NCBI RefSeq assembly: GCF_040219335.1
Contig: NZ_JAVJSQ010000015.1
Location: 124,001-188,000 of the forward strand
Source: Gimesia sp.
GTDB taxonomy: Bacteria; Planctomycetota; Planctomycetia; Planctomycetales; Planctomycetaceae
Length of the DNA stretch: 64,000 nucleotides
Direction: 5' to 3'
Positions 9,439 to 18,545 of the stretch are shown here, one piece after another. Positions within the stretch are counted from its first letter, which is position 1. Each line of letters begins with the position of its first letter. The notes under the pieces are model-generated. The model was not told the origin of the DNA. It worked only from the letters and a program-made list of their open reading frames with translations, and searched no databases. Made by a program: the position numbers and the translations under genes.

Positions 9439-10902
9439 CTATGGTCCATTAACAGAGCAATTTCGCACAGATCTCTGAAATGCCACCACACCTCTCTTGG
9501 TTACTCGTGTTTTGGCGACATCCAGTTTTTCAAGCGATTTAAGACCATAAAGATACCGTAACCCTTTATCCGATATCTTCAATCTAAAACCGATTCCCTT
9601 GAGGCGTAATTCTTTTAGTGATTGAATTCTCCCGATGTATTGCAGTGCTGAATCGCTGATTGTTGTATCAATTAGCCCTAGGCAAGATAGATTGCTCAAC
9701 TGTACTAAATGGGCTATTGAATTATCTGTAATCCTCACGCACCCACCACACAAGAGGGTTGAGAGGTTATTGAGATCCGCTAGATATTGGAAGCCGCTTC
9801 CATTTATCTGCGTAGCTGCAAGATTTAGGCTCTCTAGACTGGAAATTGTTGAAAGGTGCCGAAGTCCATCATCGGTGATAGGCGTCTTCATCAAATTTAA
9901 AGAAGTTAGATGTTTCAGTTGGCTAAAACGTCTAAGATCATTGTTTGTAATGCGGTCTAAACTATGAAGACTGATTTTGGAAATGTGGAATGGCTGATCT
10001 GGCAAGCCCGCCTTTATTTCAGACGTGTGACCTTCAGAATCTACTATATCAAGCTTGCCTCCAACTTTGATTACCCATTCGGCGACAAGGCGATCTTCGC
10101 TCAGCTTTTTAGGAATAGTTGGTAACGGTTCAAGCTGAATCAAAAGATTACGGTTATTGGAAGCAATTTGAATTCTCTGCTCATAATTCTTGAATCCAAC
10201 ACACGAAGCTGAAAGCGTGAAATCGCCAATCTCATTTGAATTGGACACAACAACCTTTCGCTGTCTACCTTCCCCAGAAATGACAACATCCTTGCTGTCC
10301 GATTTCAGTTCCGCATTTTGAGGGCTGATTTCAACAACATAAATAATTTCAGTAATCGCTTGTTTCACTTCAGACTGATCAGGGCTTTGCTCTGATACTA
10401 TCGGTGGCGTTTGAACAACCGTTTGGTTCGGGCGAGATACAGGTTTTGCATTTTCTTCCTGATTATTGCCCACCAGTTTTTGCCACGGTAGTAGGAACGA
10501 AGCAGCAGCCATAATGATGAAGCCGCCTAAAATGACAGACATTATTCCCAAATATTCTCTAAATAAACCACTGCTTTCACCAACGGTTCTACCAGCGGAT
10601 GATTTAATTCCTGAATGCCGTGTATTACTAGAGTTTAAGTTAAATCGACGGTTATAATTCTTTCTCAAATTCGGGCTAGCCAAAGTCAATTCTGCATCAT
10701 CAATTTCAGAAATTAATTGAGCAGCCTCTTCATGATTTTCTCCCTGCTCAAATTGCTGGACGTGAGATCGTTGTTTTTCCGCAGCAGACTGAATGACATC
10801 AATGTCTTTTTCTTCAAAATCGACGCCTAATAACTGATAATAGGTTGGTCTTTTTACTTTAGGTGAAATCCCAAGCCACTTGTGGTATCGATTGAATGCC
10901 AT
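9439..10902 (-). CDS. J-like / transmembrane / leucine-rich-repeat protein
   Basis: 487 residues. Residues 1-90 form a J-domain-like module (YHKWLGI, YYQLLGV, a late SPNLRKNYNRRF) but the canonical HPD tripeptide is not visible, so DnaK stimulation is doubtful. One transmembrane helix lies near residues 120-142 (IMSVILGGFIIMAAASFLL). Next comes a low-complexity linker, a beta-rich PEGA-like segment, and five to six leucine-rich repeats from about residue 310 to the end. The N-terminal module and helix are closely similar to those of the protein at 16107-18161, while the C-terminal domain differs. It starts 14 bases after the kinase gene stop with GGAGACGGGAAA before ATG, so it belongs to the sigma-kinase operon. 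A membrane-anchored effector or sensor of that pathway is likely. Confidence 0.85.
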   Translation of the reverse strand: MAFNRYHKWLGISPKVKRPTYYQLLGVDFEEKDIDVIQSAAEKQRSHVQQFEQGENHEEAAQLISEIDDAELTLASPNLRKNYNRRFNLNSSNTRHSGIKSSAGRTVGESSGLFREYLGIMSVILGGFIIMAAASFLLPWQKLVGNNQEENAKPVSRPNQTVVQTPPIVSEQSPDQSEVKQAITEIIYVVEISPQNAELKSDSKDVVISGEGRQRKVVVSNSNEIGDFTLSASCVGFKNYEQRIQIASNNRNLLIQLEPLPTIPKKLSEDRLVAEWVIKVGGKLDIVDSEGHTSEIKAGLPDQPFHISKISLHSLDRITNNDLRRFSQLKHLTSLNLMKTPITDDGLRHLSTISSLESLNLAATQINGSGFQYLADLNNLSTLLCGGCVRITDNSIAHLVQLSNLSCLGLIDTTISDSALQYIGRIQSLKELRLKGIGFRLKISDKGLRYLYGLKSLEKLDVAKTRVTKRGVVAFQRSVRNCSVNGP

Positions 10903-10916
10903 TTTCCCGTCTCCGC

Positions 10917-12674
10917 TTATTTTTTATTATTAGTGTTTTCTATTGGTTGATAAGATTGGACCGTAAGCCTTTCAATTGTCCCATCGTTATTTCTATCGCT
11001 CAGGTCAATTACTTGATCATCTTTGAATGATGTCGAGTCATACAGCAAAACCGTTTCATCATCGGCGGTTAATACATCATCGGGAGTGAAGCTTTCATCG
11101 TAACGCTCTCCATCTGTGATTCGGACTGACCTAATCTGTCCATTAAAGAATTGGCTGAGATGATCGACACCAAGGTTTCCAATCACAAATGATGTGTCTC
11201 CAGAGATTTTAGAGGCTGGACCTTTGGCGACAGGTATTCCATCTATAAAAAGTGTCGTGTCTTTTTCCCCAAAGACACCTGCCATATGAAACCATCGGTT
11301 ACCATTGATCGCTTTCGGAGCTGTGAAACCACCTTTCACGATTTCAACAGAAGGTGCCAGACCAACTAAATTCATTCCGATCCCGAATCGATCAGGGATG
11401 TCGCTTCCGACAATAAACATCATGTGTTTGTCTTGGGTTCGGACCCATGCTTCGATTGTCACGGGTAAGAACTGCTCTACAGGTGTCACAATTCTCGTTC
11501 TCCCATCGAAATGCAACACATTGTTTTTTACCAAGTTAATTGGTGCAGTCCCTGCTGAAACCTGCTCTGGTACTATTGGGGAGATCGTGAAACTGTTGAT
11601 TGCCCAGACAGAGATCAAACTGATCACCAATATGCACAACGAAAACCATGCAACAGATCGCAATCGTTTATAAGGAAATGCTTTCAGAACCGATTTCAAT
11701 TCAACAACTAATTCGTTTGCAGATTGAAAACGATCATCAGGATGTTTGCGAAGACACTTCAAACAGATCCGTTCTAGCTCGATGGGAATTGCTGAATTTA
11801 AGTGCCGTAATGAAGGTGGATCACCAAAAAGAATGTATTCCCTAAGTTCGAGTGATGTTTTACTTGGAAATGGATGAGTCCCTGTCAGCAGCTCGAATAG
11901 AATTACTCCCAGAGCATAAATATCAGTTCGAGCGTCAACCAATTGAGACTCACCTGCTAATTGCTCAGGGGACATATAAGCTAGTGTCCCGATACTTTCT
12001 GAAAGCCCTTCCAGATCTCCCTTCGTGATCGCAATTCCAAAATCCGCAATGTAGACTTTTCCATTTTGATCGATAAGGATATTCGCTGGCTTTACGTCTC
12101 TGTGAACGAATCCCTGCTCATGAGCAAAATGAAGGTTTTCAGCAGCTTGGATTATAAGTTGGATTGCCTCTGTGAGTTTAAACTGTGTTTGTTTTAATTT
12201 ATGAGCGAGATCAGTTCCATCAATCAAGTCGGAAACTATGAAAACAAAACCATCCTGCCTGCCTAGATCATAAACCGTAACAATGCCGAGATGCTTGAGG
12301 CGAGCAACTTTTCGTGCTTCCTCCAATAGCTCATCAGACAAATCACGATCTAAATTCTTTGGGAATTTAATTGCCACATGACGTTCAAGTTCTGTGTCCA
12401 ATGCTTTCCAGACTTGTCCGAATCCTCCCACGGCTATTCGTTCTACTAATTTGTAACGATCCGCCAAGATATCTGGAACATTCTGAGCGTCAGATTGCTC
12501 ATTATCTTCTTTGACCCAAGCCATTTCTTTTAATGCATTTATTTTTTGCTGGATGACTTCTAATAGTTCTGGATTATTATGACAAAGATCCTCTGGTGAT
12601 ATTTCAACGCCTTGTTCCCAAGACTCTTCCCATTCAATCAGAAGTTCGGCTATCTTGTCATCTTTTTCAGACAT
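10917..12674 (-). CDS. Membrane Ser/Thr protein kinase with extracytoplasmic LamG domain
   Basis: 585 residues. A Hanks-type kinase domain spans about residues 73-330: glycine loop AVGGFGQVW, ATP lysine in VAIKF (Lys103), catalytic HRDVKPAN (Asp193), DFGIA (211-213) and SPEQ. A transmembrane helix at 341-360 leads to a laminin-G/concanavalin-like sugar- or ligand-binding domain (about 385-545; LHFDG, TIEAWV, WFHMAGV, DGIPVAKG, FNGQIRSVRI). The N-terminal 70 residues are acidic and may contact the sigma factor. It starts five bases after the ECF sigma gene. In planctomycetes such kinases accompany ECF sigma factors of a group thought to be activated by phosphorylation, so this is the presumed activator. 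Confidence 0.93.
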   Translation of the reverse strand: MSEKDDKIAELLIEWEESWEQGVEISPEDLCHNNPELLEVIQQKINALKEMAWVKEDNEQSDAQNVPDILADRYKLVERIAVGGFGQVWKALDTELERHVAIKFPKNLDRDLSDELLEEARKVARLKHLGIVTVYDLGRQDGFVFIVSDLIDGTDLAHKLKQTQFKLTEAIQLIIQAAENLHFAHEQGFVHRDVKPANILIDQNGKVYIADFGIAITKGDLEGLSESIGTLAYMSPEQLAGESQLVDARTDIYALGVILFELLTGTHPFPSKTSLELREYILFGDPPSLRHLNSAIPIELERICLKCLRKHPDDRFQSANELVVELKSVLKAFPYKRLRSVAWFSLCILVISLISVWAINSFTISPIVPEQVSAGTAPINLVKNNVLHFDGRTRIVTPVEQFLPVTIEAWVRTQDKHMMFIVGSDIPDRFGIGMNLVGLAPSVEIVKGGFTAPKAINGNRWFHMAGVFGEKDTTLFIDGIPVAKGPASKISGDTSFVIGNLGVDHLSQFFNGQIRSVRITDGERYDESFTPDDVLTADDETVLLYDSTSFKDDQVIDLSDRNNDGTIERLTVQSYQPIENTNNKK

Positions 12675-12679
12675 TTATC

Positions 12680-13318
12680 TCACCTTGGCTGTTCGCCATC
12701 CATCGCAGCATGAATAGTTAATCTTGCTTCCTGCCAGCGGCGTTTAATCGTTCTTATAGATACATCGAGAACCGTACTGGCTTCTTGCTGAGAGAATCCT
12801 TGATACCAGAGCAGATCAAATACTTCCTTTTGTTCAGGTGATAGGGACTCGACGGTTTCGTGAAATCGGGTCCAGTCTTCGAGGCTATTGGGTTCAACAC
12901 CAATTGATGAGGAAACATCAATTCTTGCAGGTAGATTCGGGTTATCTGTTTGATGGTTATTTCCAATTCCAGTTTGGGCATAATGCCGACGAGCAAGGTC
13001 GATTAACTCACGGCGTATTTGTGTTGACGCCAATCCATAAAACTGTCGAGGTGTCTCAGGCTTAATTTCTAATAGTGACCTATGAAGTCGAATTAATGAA
13101 TTTTGTAAAACATCGTCAGTTAGCTCCCACCGTTTGACTCTTGAGAAATCTCCCAGCATTCTTCGGGTTTGTTTTTGAAGCCTTTCGCAGGCGTGTTCGA
13201 TGATCCTATTGATCGCAGCAGAGTCACCAACCTCAAAGTCATGTAATAAAGACTGGAGCTTTTCCGTGTGACCTAAAGGCGTGTCTGTTCTGTTCGTGCC
13301 ATGTGGATGATTGTTCAT
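12680..13318 (-). CDS. ECF-type RNA polymerase sigma factor (planctomycete kinase-linked type)
   Basis: 212 residues with a region 2-like helix set (QTRRMLGDF..WELTDDVLQNSLIRLHRSL, residues about 50-90) and a region 4 helix-turn-helix (LSPEQKEVFDLLWYQGFSQQEA..IRTIKRRWQEAR, about 145-200). The linker is long. It heads the operon sigma - LamG kinase - J/LRR protein, with five- and 14-base spacers. No anti-sigma factor is present; the kinase next door likely provides the control. ATG 13318 has CAGGGT close upstream. The promoter should lie in 13319-13629, shared with the divergent GYF_2 gene. Confidence 0.9.
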   Translation of the reverse strand: MNNHPHGTNRTDTPLGHTEKLQSLLHDFEVGDSAAINRIIEHACERLQKQTRRMLGDFSRVKRWELTDDVLQNSLIRLHRSLLEIKPETPRQFYGLASTQIRRELIDLARRHYAQTGIGNNHQTDNPNLPARIDVSSSIGVEPNSLEDWTRFHETVESLSPEQKEVFDLLWYQGFSQQEASTVLDVSIRTIKRRWQEARLTIHAAMDGEQPR

Positions 13319-13629
13319 ACCCTGAGTTTACAGCGAAAATCTATAAATCACCACCAAAACAATAAGCGGATAATTCGTTGAATTGGGGACAGAAGAAATC
13401 TGAATTAATTTGTTTTTCTGCAATATCCAAAATCATTCAGGAAACTCACAGAAAGCTTGTCCCTCCTGTGAATTCTTCTCGCTAAGCATTTTGAAGACTC
13501 CTCAAATCCATGTAAGTACAAAGCAGTCAATTGATCAGATCGTTCATTAATCGGTTTGTACCATACAGATTTAGGTGAGTTGATTCAGAGTAGTTGGAAA
13601 TGCTATTAGCAAAGAAAAGGGGCTGAAGA
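13319..13629. promoter_or_regulatory. Divergent intergenic region between sigma operon and GYF_2 genes
   Basis: A+T-rich, no gene seen. It must hold the promoters for the minus-strand sigma/kinase operon and the plus-strand GYF_2 pair. No sequence could be assigned with confidence as a sigma-factor target, although an autoregulatory site for the ECF factor would be expected here. Confidence 0.35.
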
Positions 13630-15354
13630 ATGGCGAGGCAGTGGTATTATGAAATTAATGGGAAACGGCGTGGACCAGTCGATTCAAAAACTCTTAAACA
13701 GCTTGCTACCAGTGGTAGATTAAAGCCTACGGATCTTGTTTGGACGGATGGTAAAGATGAGTGGAAACCAGCACGGATTGTTGTTGGACTTTTTCCTGAA
13801 TCAGTAGTTCCTCCACCACCGCCTGTCCAGAAAAAATCTTCTGTCCCTCCACCGCCGCCCCCACTAAAGAAACAGAAACCCGTGTCCCCAAGTGCAGAAT
13901 CAGTACCTGCATTGTGGAACCCAACAGCAGCTCGATTATGGAGTTTGCCTTTCACGTGGGGGTTCGGTGCTTTCCTGATGGCTCAGAACTGGAAGGCCTT
14001 GGGAGAGCATGATAAGGCCAAGAAATCGATGATTTGGTTTTATTCAATCTTCGGATTTATCTTTCTTGGGCTGATTACTCCTGATGATGACACCACGATG
14101 AAAATATTTCGCTTTGCAGGGCTTGGGATTCTAGCAGCATGGTCGATCTTTTCCGCTCAGCCACAGATCAACTTTATCAAGGAGCATTTTGGAAAAGAGT
14201 ATCCAAGGCGTTCTTGGGGTAAGCCAATTGGAATCACGATTGGCAGTTTTGTTCTGTTGATGTGTTTGATATTGGTAACCTCGTTCATTTCGGGTTTCGC
14301 AGCGTCTGGAAAGAATATCGATATCGTTCGTAATGGATATCTAAAAATCAATCAAACGATTAGCGTCGGTCAGGCGTTTGACAGTTTTTTATCGAATCCC
14401 AAATGGGAAGAAATTGAAGCAGAAGATGGAAACCAGTATGTGAATGTTACAGGCGAAATGACCGTCAATGAAGAATCTGTAAATGCAAAGTTGCAATTTA
14501 GAGTGTTTCCTGAGACCAAAACATTTAAATATCAGGCTCTCACCTTTGATGGAATTGAGCAAAATGATGCAATGGCTACAAATCTAATTGTAACTGCATT
14601 TAATGAAGCTGGAGGTAACCGAGTGGAAAGACCTTCAAATCCTCTGCCAGCAAATGTAGTTGAAGAGCCGATTGAGCAGTTGCCAGACGAAATGGTTGAC
14701 GATGGTGAGACGACGGGAACGTGGAACGGGCCAAATGTTCGTAATCCAAGTCCAATTACTCAAAACCAACTAGACTCAATGGATATATCCGACCTCAAGA
14801 AACGGATTGGTAACCCTGACAAAACGTATCGTCATCCAGTAAAGAAGAATGTTTTCGTCAGTGTTTGGGAACAACCTAACGGGAAATATCTGGTTATGGC
14901 TGGTATCGAAGCAATTGATGGATCGAACCGTGATTTATATGGGCTGAAGAAAATCAATAGGTCTCAAGCAGTCGTTGAGAATCTTGTTAAGGAAATGACT
15001 GGATTTGAATTCGAGGACGATAATAAAATTCAGGAAGGTGCAGCCTTACAGGGGAATTTGAATGGACGTGACATGTCGAAAATGAAGAACTGGCCTAGTG
15101 AGAGTGAATTAAACAGATTGCAATTTAAGGAAATCATTGCTTGGCTCGGAGAACCAGATAACGTCTACACCCACATCGATCCCTCTCGGAACATCGTGGC
15201 TTTTGTTTGGATGCAACCTAATGGTAGATACACGTTGATGACAGGCGTAAACACTGAGACAGCGATCTATGCACAATTACGAAGAGTCAATCTGTCCAAA
15301 GCTCTGGCTAAGAAAATTGTGAAGGATCAGACACGAAGAATCATCATTGATTAG
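13630..15354 (+). CDS. GYF_2-domain membrane protein with tandem C-terminal repeats
   Basis: 574 residues. Residues 1-56 are a GYF_2 domain (QWYYEINGKRRGPVD.. LVWTDGKDEWKPA). A proline-rich linker follows (PPPPPV and PPPPPPL), itself the kind of ligand GYF domains bind. Three or four hydrophobic helices lie between about residues 95 and 230. The C-terminus has two related units, about residues 385-465 and 495-570, each with a G-x-P-D start, a VWxQPNG[KR]Y core and an LxKxI/V end; these appear to be an internal duplication. AAAGGGGCTGAAGA precedes ATG 13630. It is followed 54 bases later by a second GYF_2 gene. Function unknown; a membrane-associated adaptor is the most that can be said. Confidence 0.8.
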   Translation: MARQWYYEINGKRRGPVDSKTLKQLATSGRLKPTDLVWTDGKDEWKPARIVVGLFPESVVPPPPPVQKKSSVPPPPPPLKKQKPVSPSAESVPALWNPTAARLWSLPFTWGFGAFLMAQNWKALGEHDKAKKSMIWFYSIFGFIFLGLITPDDDTTMKIFRFAGLGILAAWSIFSAQPQINFIKEHFGKEYPRRSWGKPIGITIGSFVLLMCLILVTSFISGFAASGKNIDIVRNGYLKINQTISVGQAFDSFLSNPKWEEIEAEDGNQYVNVTGEMTVNEESVNAKLQFRVFPETKTFKYQALTFDGIEQNDAMATNLIVTAFNEAGGNRVERPSNPLPANVVEEPIEQLPDEMVDDGETTGTWNGPNVRNPSPITQNQLDSMDISDLKKRIGNPDKTYRHPVKKNVFVSVWEQPNGKYLVMAGIEAIDGSNRDLYGLKKINRSQAVVENLVKEMTGFEFEDDNKIQEGAALQGNLNGRDMSKMKNWPSESELNRLQFKEIIAWLGEPDNVYTHIDPSRNIVAFVWMQPNGRYTLMTGVNTETAIYAQLRRVNLSKALAKKIVKDQTRRIIID

Positions 15355-15408
15355 CTTGAGAATAGGCTTAACTCAGACTCTTACTTTCCGAATTGGAACT
15401 GACTCACC

Positions 15409-15999
15409 ATGAACAATCAATGGTATTACGCAATCAACGGCCTGTCTTATGGTCCAGTCGATTTAAATATCCTGAGACAGCTTGCTGTAACTGGTAAGCT
15501 GAAACCATCAGATCTAGTCTGGACAGTAGGAGCAGACAATTGGAAGCCCGCTGGAGAAGTACAAGGATTGTTTCAGCAAGAAGCTGCCCCACCTCCCCTA
15601 CCGACTGGATATGGAACTTCGCCAGATGAAATCAGTCGTCGAGTGCAAAGCTTGATCGGAAAAGATTACAGTGAACTGAGTCCCGAAGAATATGAATTCA
15701 TGGTTGCCAACGGCTACTCCTATGATGTGCCGATGACATTTGGAGAAAAGATTGGGGCGGCAATGATGATCTTTTTTGTGGTTGGATCTGCGATTGCTAT
15801 TTACAAATTAGGGTTTTTCATTTTCTTTGTCTTGCTCATCCCAGTCCTTTTGTTGATATCGGTTTTTATTTGCATCTACGGATTGGTATCAGGCGAAAAT
15901 GAAGACAAGCCATTTTATTTGATTGTACTGACAGCAAGTGCAGCTATGCTGATTGCAATTTTCAATTCAGCCAACAGTTCAGTTTTTAGAGATGATTAA
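15409..15999 (+). CDS. Short GYF_2-domain membrane protein
   Basis: 196 residues. The N-terminal GYF_2 domain (QWYYAINGLSYGPVD.. SDLVWTVGADNWKPA) is clearly paralogous to that of the gene just upstream. A short helical segment (LIGKDYSELSPEEYEFM) and three hydrophobic helices (about residues 115-190) follow. The gene probably arose by duplication of the GYF module and is likely co-transcribed with its neighbour. Function unknown. Confidence 0.75.
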   Translation: MNNQWYYAINGLSYGPVDLNILRQLAVTGKLKPSDLVWTVGADNWKPAGEVQGLFQQEAAPPPLPTGYGTSPDEISRRVQSLIGKDYSELSPEEYEFMVANGYSYDVPMTFGEKIGAAMMIFFVVGSAIAIYKLGFFIFFVLLIPVLLLISVFICIYGLVSGENEDKPFYLIVLTASAAMLIAIFNSANSSVFRDD

Positions 16000-16015
16000 A
16001 AGCGTATAACCACAA

Positions 16016-16091
16016 ATGAAGTCCCCATGAGTACTCCCCAGAAACGATTTCAAATCAAAGAAGTTGTCTGGTACTCATGTGAAATTCAACG
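16016..16091 (+). repeat. Direct repeat, copy 1 of 2 (other at 19633-19708)
   Basis: About 76 bases with clear similarity including an identical TTTCAAATCAAAGAAG core. The copies contain the start of a small ORF and bracket the FGE and HNH genes. Confidence 0.75.
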
Positions 16092-16113
16092 CTGCGACCT
16101 ACGATTTTACTGA
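16027..16113 (+). pseudogene. Truncated copy of a small repeated ORF (28 codons)
   Basis: ATG 16027 to TGA 16111 encodes a peptide beginning MSTPQKRFQIKEVVWYSCE. The first 20 residues and the DNA around them (16016-16091) match the 46-codon ORF at 19645 (19633-19708), including the leader before the ATG; then the copies diverge and this one stops inside the convergent FGE gene. It is best seen as a truncated relic of the longer copy. Confidence 0.5.
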
Positions 16114-18161
16114 CCACTAGAATGAGACGAATTCAAGACAATACGGAAGCCCATAAATGGACTTTTGTAAGTTGGAGCGTCCCTGCCACGAACCGGCGAA
16201 CGACATCCTTTAGCACCGCTGAACCACCCTCCGCCTCGACTGACCCTCCGTGCCCCCTCTGAATCCTCACACCACTCCCATACGTTTCCATGCATGTCAT
16301 ATAAGCCCCAAGCATTCGCAAGCTTCTGACCAACCGGATGTGTTGACCCTTGACTATTAATCTTGCACCATGCATAGTCACGCAAATCTGTTGCATCATC
16401 ACCAAAGCAGTACTCTGATATCGAACCAGCACGACAGGCGTATTCCCACTCTATTTCAGTTGGTAATCGATAGCTATAACCCTTTTCTTTTTCTTTTGGC
16501 AACTCTGATAAACGACGGCAGAACTTTTTAGCATCTTCCCAACTAACAGACTCAACAGGGTTCAGAGGCCCTTTAAACTTACTTCTATTCACGCCCATGA
16601 TCTGCTCGTACTGCTCCTGAGTGACCTCAGTCGTACCAATATAAAACTGATGAGTCACTGTTACCAATTGTTCGGGTTTTTCGTTGTGACTTCTGTGCTT
16701 GGACCCCATTTTAAATCTACCCGGTCGAATCAATTTCAACTTCATTCCGATGGAGTTAGTCAACTTTTCGGCAGAATTATTTGTCGGAGCGGGTGTTGGT
16801 TGCCCAACTGCCTCTGACATCGATATTTTATTTGCCGAATTATCGTCTACGTTTGCACTTCTGGCGGCTTGTTGATCGGAAACTCGGATCACACGAAATC
16901 CGACACGACTATTACTCAAGTCAGGTGCTAAATTGTGACGAGCCGAGGAAGAACAATAATCAGCAGTATTAGTTATCCCACCACCACGGAGTACACGATA
17001 CCTCTTTGCAGACGTAGGACCGCTAGGATTTGTAATAACACCGTCTTGATACTTATCGTGCCAATCTTGGCACCATTCAAACACGTTACCATGCATGTCA
17101 TAAAGCCCAAACGAATTGGGTTTCTTTTCACCCACAGGATGAGATTTCAAACCTGAATTTTCAAAATACCATGCGTAGTCACCTAACTGCGAATCAGCAT
17201 CACCAAAACAATATGCTGTCGTTGATCCCGCACGGCACGCATACTCCCATTCGGCCTCAGTTGGTAATCGGTAGCTGAAGCCTTTCTCATCTGGCGTCTC
17301 CGAAAGTTTGCGGCAGAATTCTACTGCATCATTCCAGTTCACCCCATCAACAGGGTTATTTTGCCCTTTGAATTCGCTCGGATTAACCCCCATCACTTTT
17401 TCGTATTGTTTTTGAGTGACTTCGTATACGCCAATTTCAAAAGGTTTGGTCAAGATCACCTGATGGGCTGGTTTTTCGTTGTCTTTAGTCGTTTGGGAAG
17501 TCGCCCCCATCAAGAATGTACCTTCGGGGATTAGCTGGAACTTCATTCCTATAGAATTGACTGATTCTTTTTTCGATTCAGGTTCTGGTACTTTAGCTGG
17601 AGCCGTTACCTTTGCTACAGGTTTTGGTTTGGCTATCGGTTCTTCCTGTTTAGCAATGTTTCTATTAGCATTTTGCTGGTCTGGTTGTAATTTCCCCCAA
17701 GGCAGCCAGAAAGATGCTGCGGCCATACCAAAGAACGCAATTGTCAAGACGGCAACAATACCAGCGTATTCCCTGAAAAATCCACTACCTTCACCAACTG
17801 ATCGGCTACTGTTTGATGAAATTGAAGATGGGGAGTAGTTCGGATCGATCTGTCGCTCTTTACGGCGTTTTTTGAAGAGCTTCACTTTGCGATCATATTC
17901 TCGACGCAGTTCTGGACTGAGTAGTGTGATCTCGGCCTCATCAATCTGACTGATTAACTTGTTGGCGTACTTGTTGAACTCAGTGCCGAGGAATTGTTCA
18001 ACATGAGAGCGTTGGCGGTCAGCAGCGGACTTGATAACGGCATGCTCATCTTCATCGAGAGAGAGACCGAGCAATTCGTAAAATGTGGGAGGGCATTTTG
18101 CTTCAGGGATGCCTAGCCAGAGGTGGTAGGGGTTAAAGCTATCTGAGTTATTTCTCGCCAT
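16107..18161 (-). CDS. J-like / transmembrane protein with two formylglycine-enzyme (SUMF1) domains
   Basis: From ATG 18161 the protein has 684 residues; 28 further upstream codons lack the conserved family start. Residues 1-90 match the J-like module of the protein at 9439-10902 (YHLWLGI, FYELLGL, SPELRREYDRK). A transmembrane helix with MAAASFWLPW is also shared. Two FGE-sulfatase/SUMF1 domains follow, each with MG, PVDGVNW or PVESVSW, RLPTEAEWEYACRAG, G-YDMHGNV-EWC. In planctomycetes such domains are often non-enzymatic ligand-binding modules of signalling proteins. The pair suggests domain duplication. It converges with the GYF_2 genes. Chance of catalysing formylglycine formation is low without the paired active-site cysteines, which were not identified. 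Confidence 0.85.
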   Translation of the reverse strand: MARNNSDSFNPYHLWLGIPEAKCPPTFYELLGLSLDEDEHAVIKSAADRQRSHVEQFLGTEFNKYANKLISQIDEAEITLLSPELRREYDRKVKLFKKRRKERQIDPNYSPSSISSNSSRSVGEGSGFFREYAGIVAVLTIAFFGMAAASFWLPWGKLQPDQQNANRNIAKQEEPIAKPKPVAKVTAPAKVPEPESKKESVNSIGMKFQLIPEGTFLMGATSQTTKDNEKPAHQVILTKPFEIGVYEVTQKQYEKVMGVNPSEFKGQNNPVDGVNWNDAVEFCRKLSETPDEKGFSYRLPTEAEWEYACRAGSTTAYCFGDADSQLGDYAWYFENSGLKSHPVGEKKPNSFGLYDMHGNVFEWCQDWHDKYQDGVITNPSGPTSAKRYRVLRGGGITNTADYCSSSARHNLAPDLSNSRVGFRVIRVSDQQAARSANVDDNSANKISMSEAVGQPTPAPTNNSAEKLTNSIGMKLKLIRPGRFKMGSKHRSHNEKPEQLVTVTHQFYIGTTEVTQEQYEQIMGVNRSKFKGPLNPVESVSWEDAKKFCRRLSELPKEKEKGYSYRLPTEIEWEYACRAGSISEYCFGDDATDLRDYAWCKINSQGSTHPVGQKLANAWGLYDMHGNVWEWCEDSEGARRVSRGGGWFSGAKGCRSPVRGRDAPTYKSPFMGFRIVLNSSHSSGQ

Positions 18162-18545
18162 CGTGAATTCCCCAACTGTTTCAGTAATGTGCTTTGTTCT
18201 GCACTGAGGAATTGGAGAGGATGGTCCCATGAAGAGAGGCGTCAAACCAAGACCACCTCACACGCCCGCCAAGCCCTAGACCAGCACTGCTTCTGGCCTA
18301 TAGAGATATCTAGTTCAAACTTGGCAGTTTGTGAGGAAGTAGAACCGACGTTCGCACATCGTATCGAATTGTTATCGATGCCCTATTTAGGGCGAAAACT
18401 ATCCTTTATTTGTGAATGAACTCTAACTTAAATTCATTACTATCTGTCAGTAGTGCACTGAACTTATGGAGCCATCCATAGACCCCAAGTAATATTTATA
18501 TGGGTAGGTCAGTTCCTTTCATTCCCTGCCATCTGTGATTGCAGT
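18162..18545. other. 384-base region without a clear gene
   Basis: It holds the promoter side of the minus-strand FGE gene and the end of the HNH gene. Only short random frames occur; no hairpin terminator or repeat stood out. Confidence 0.35.
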
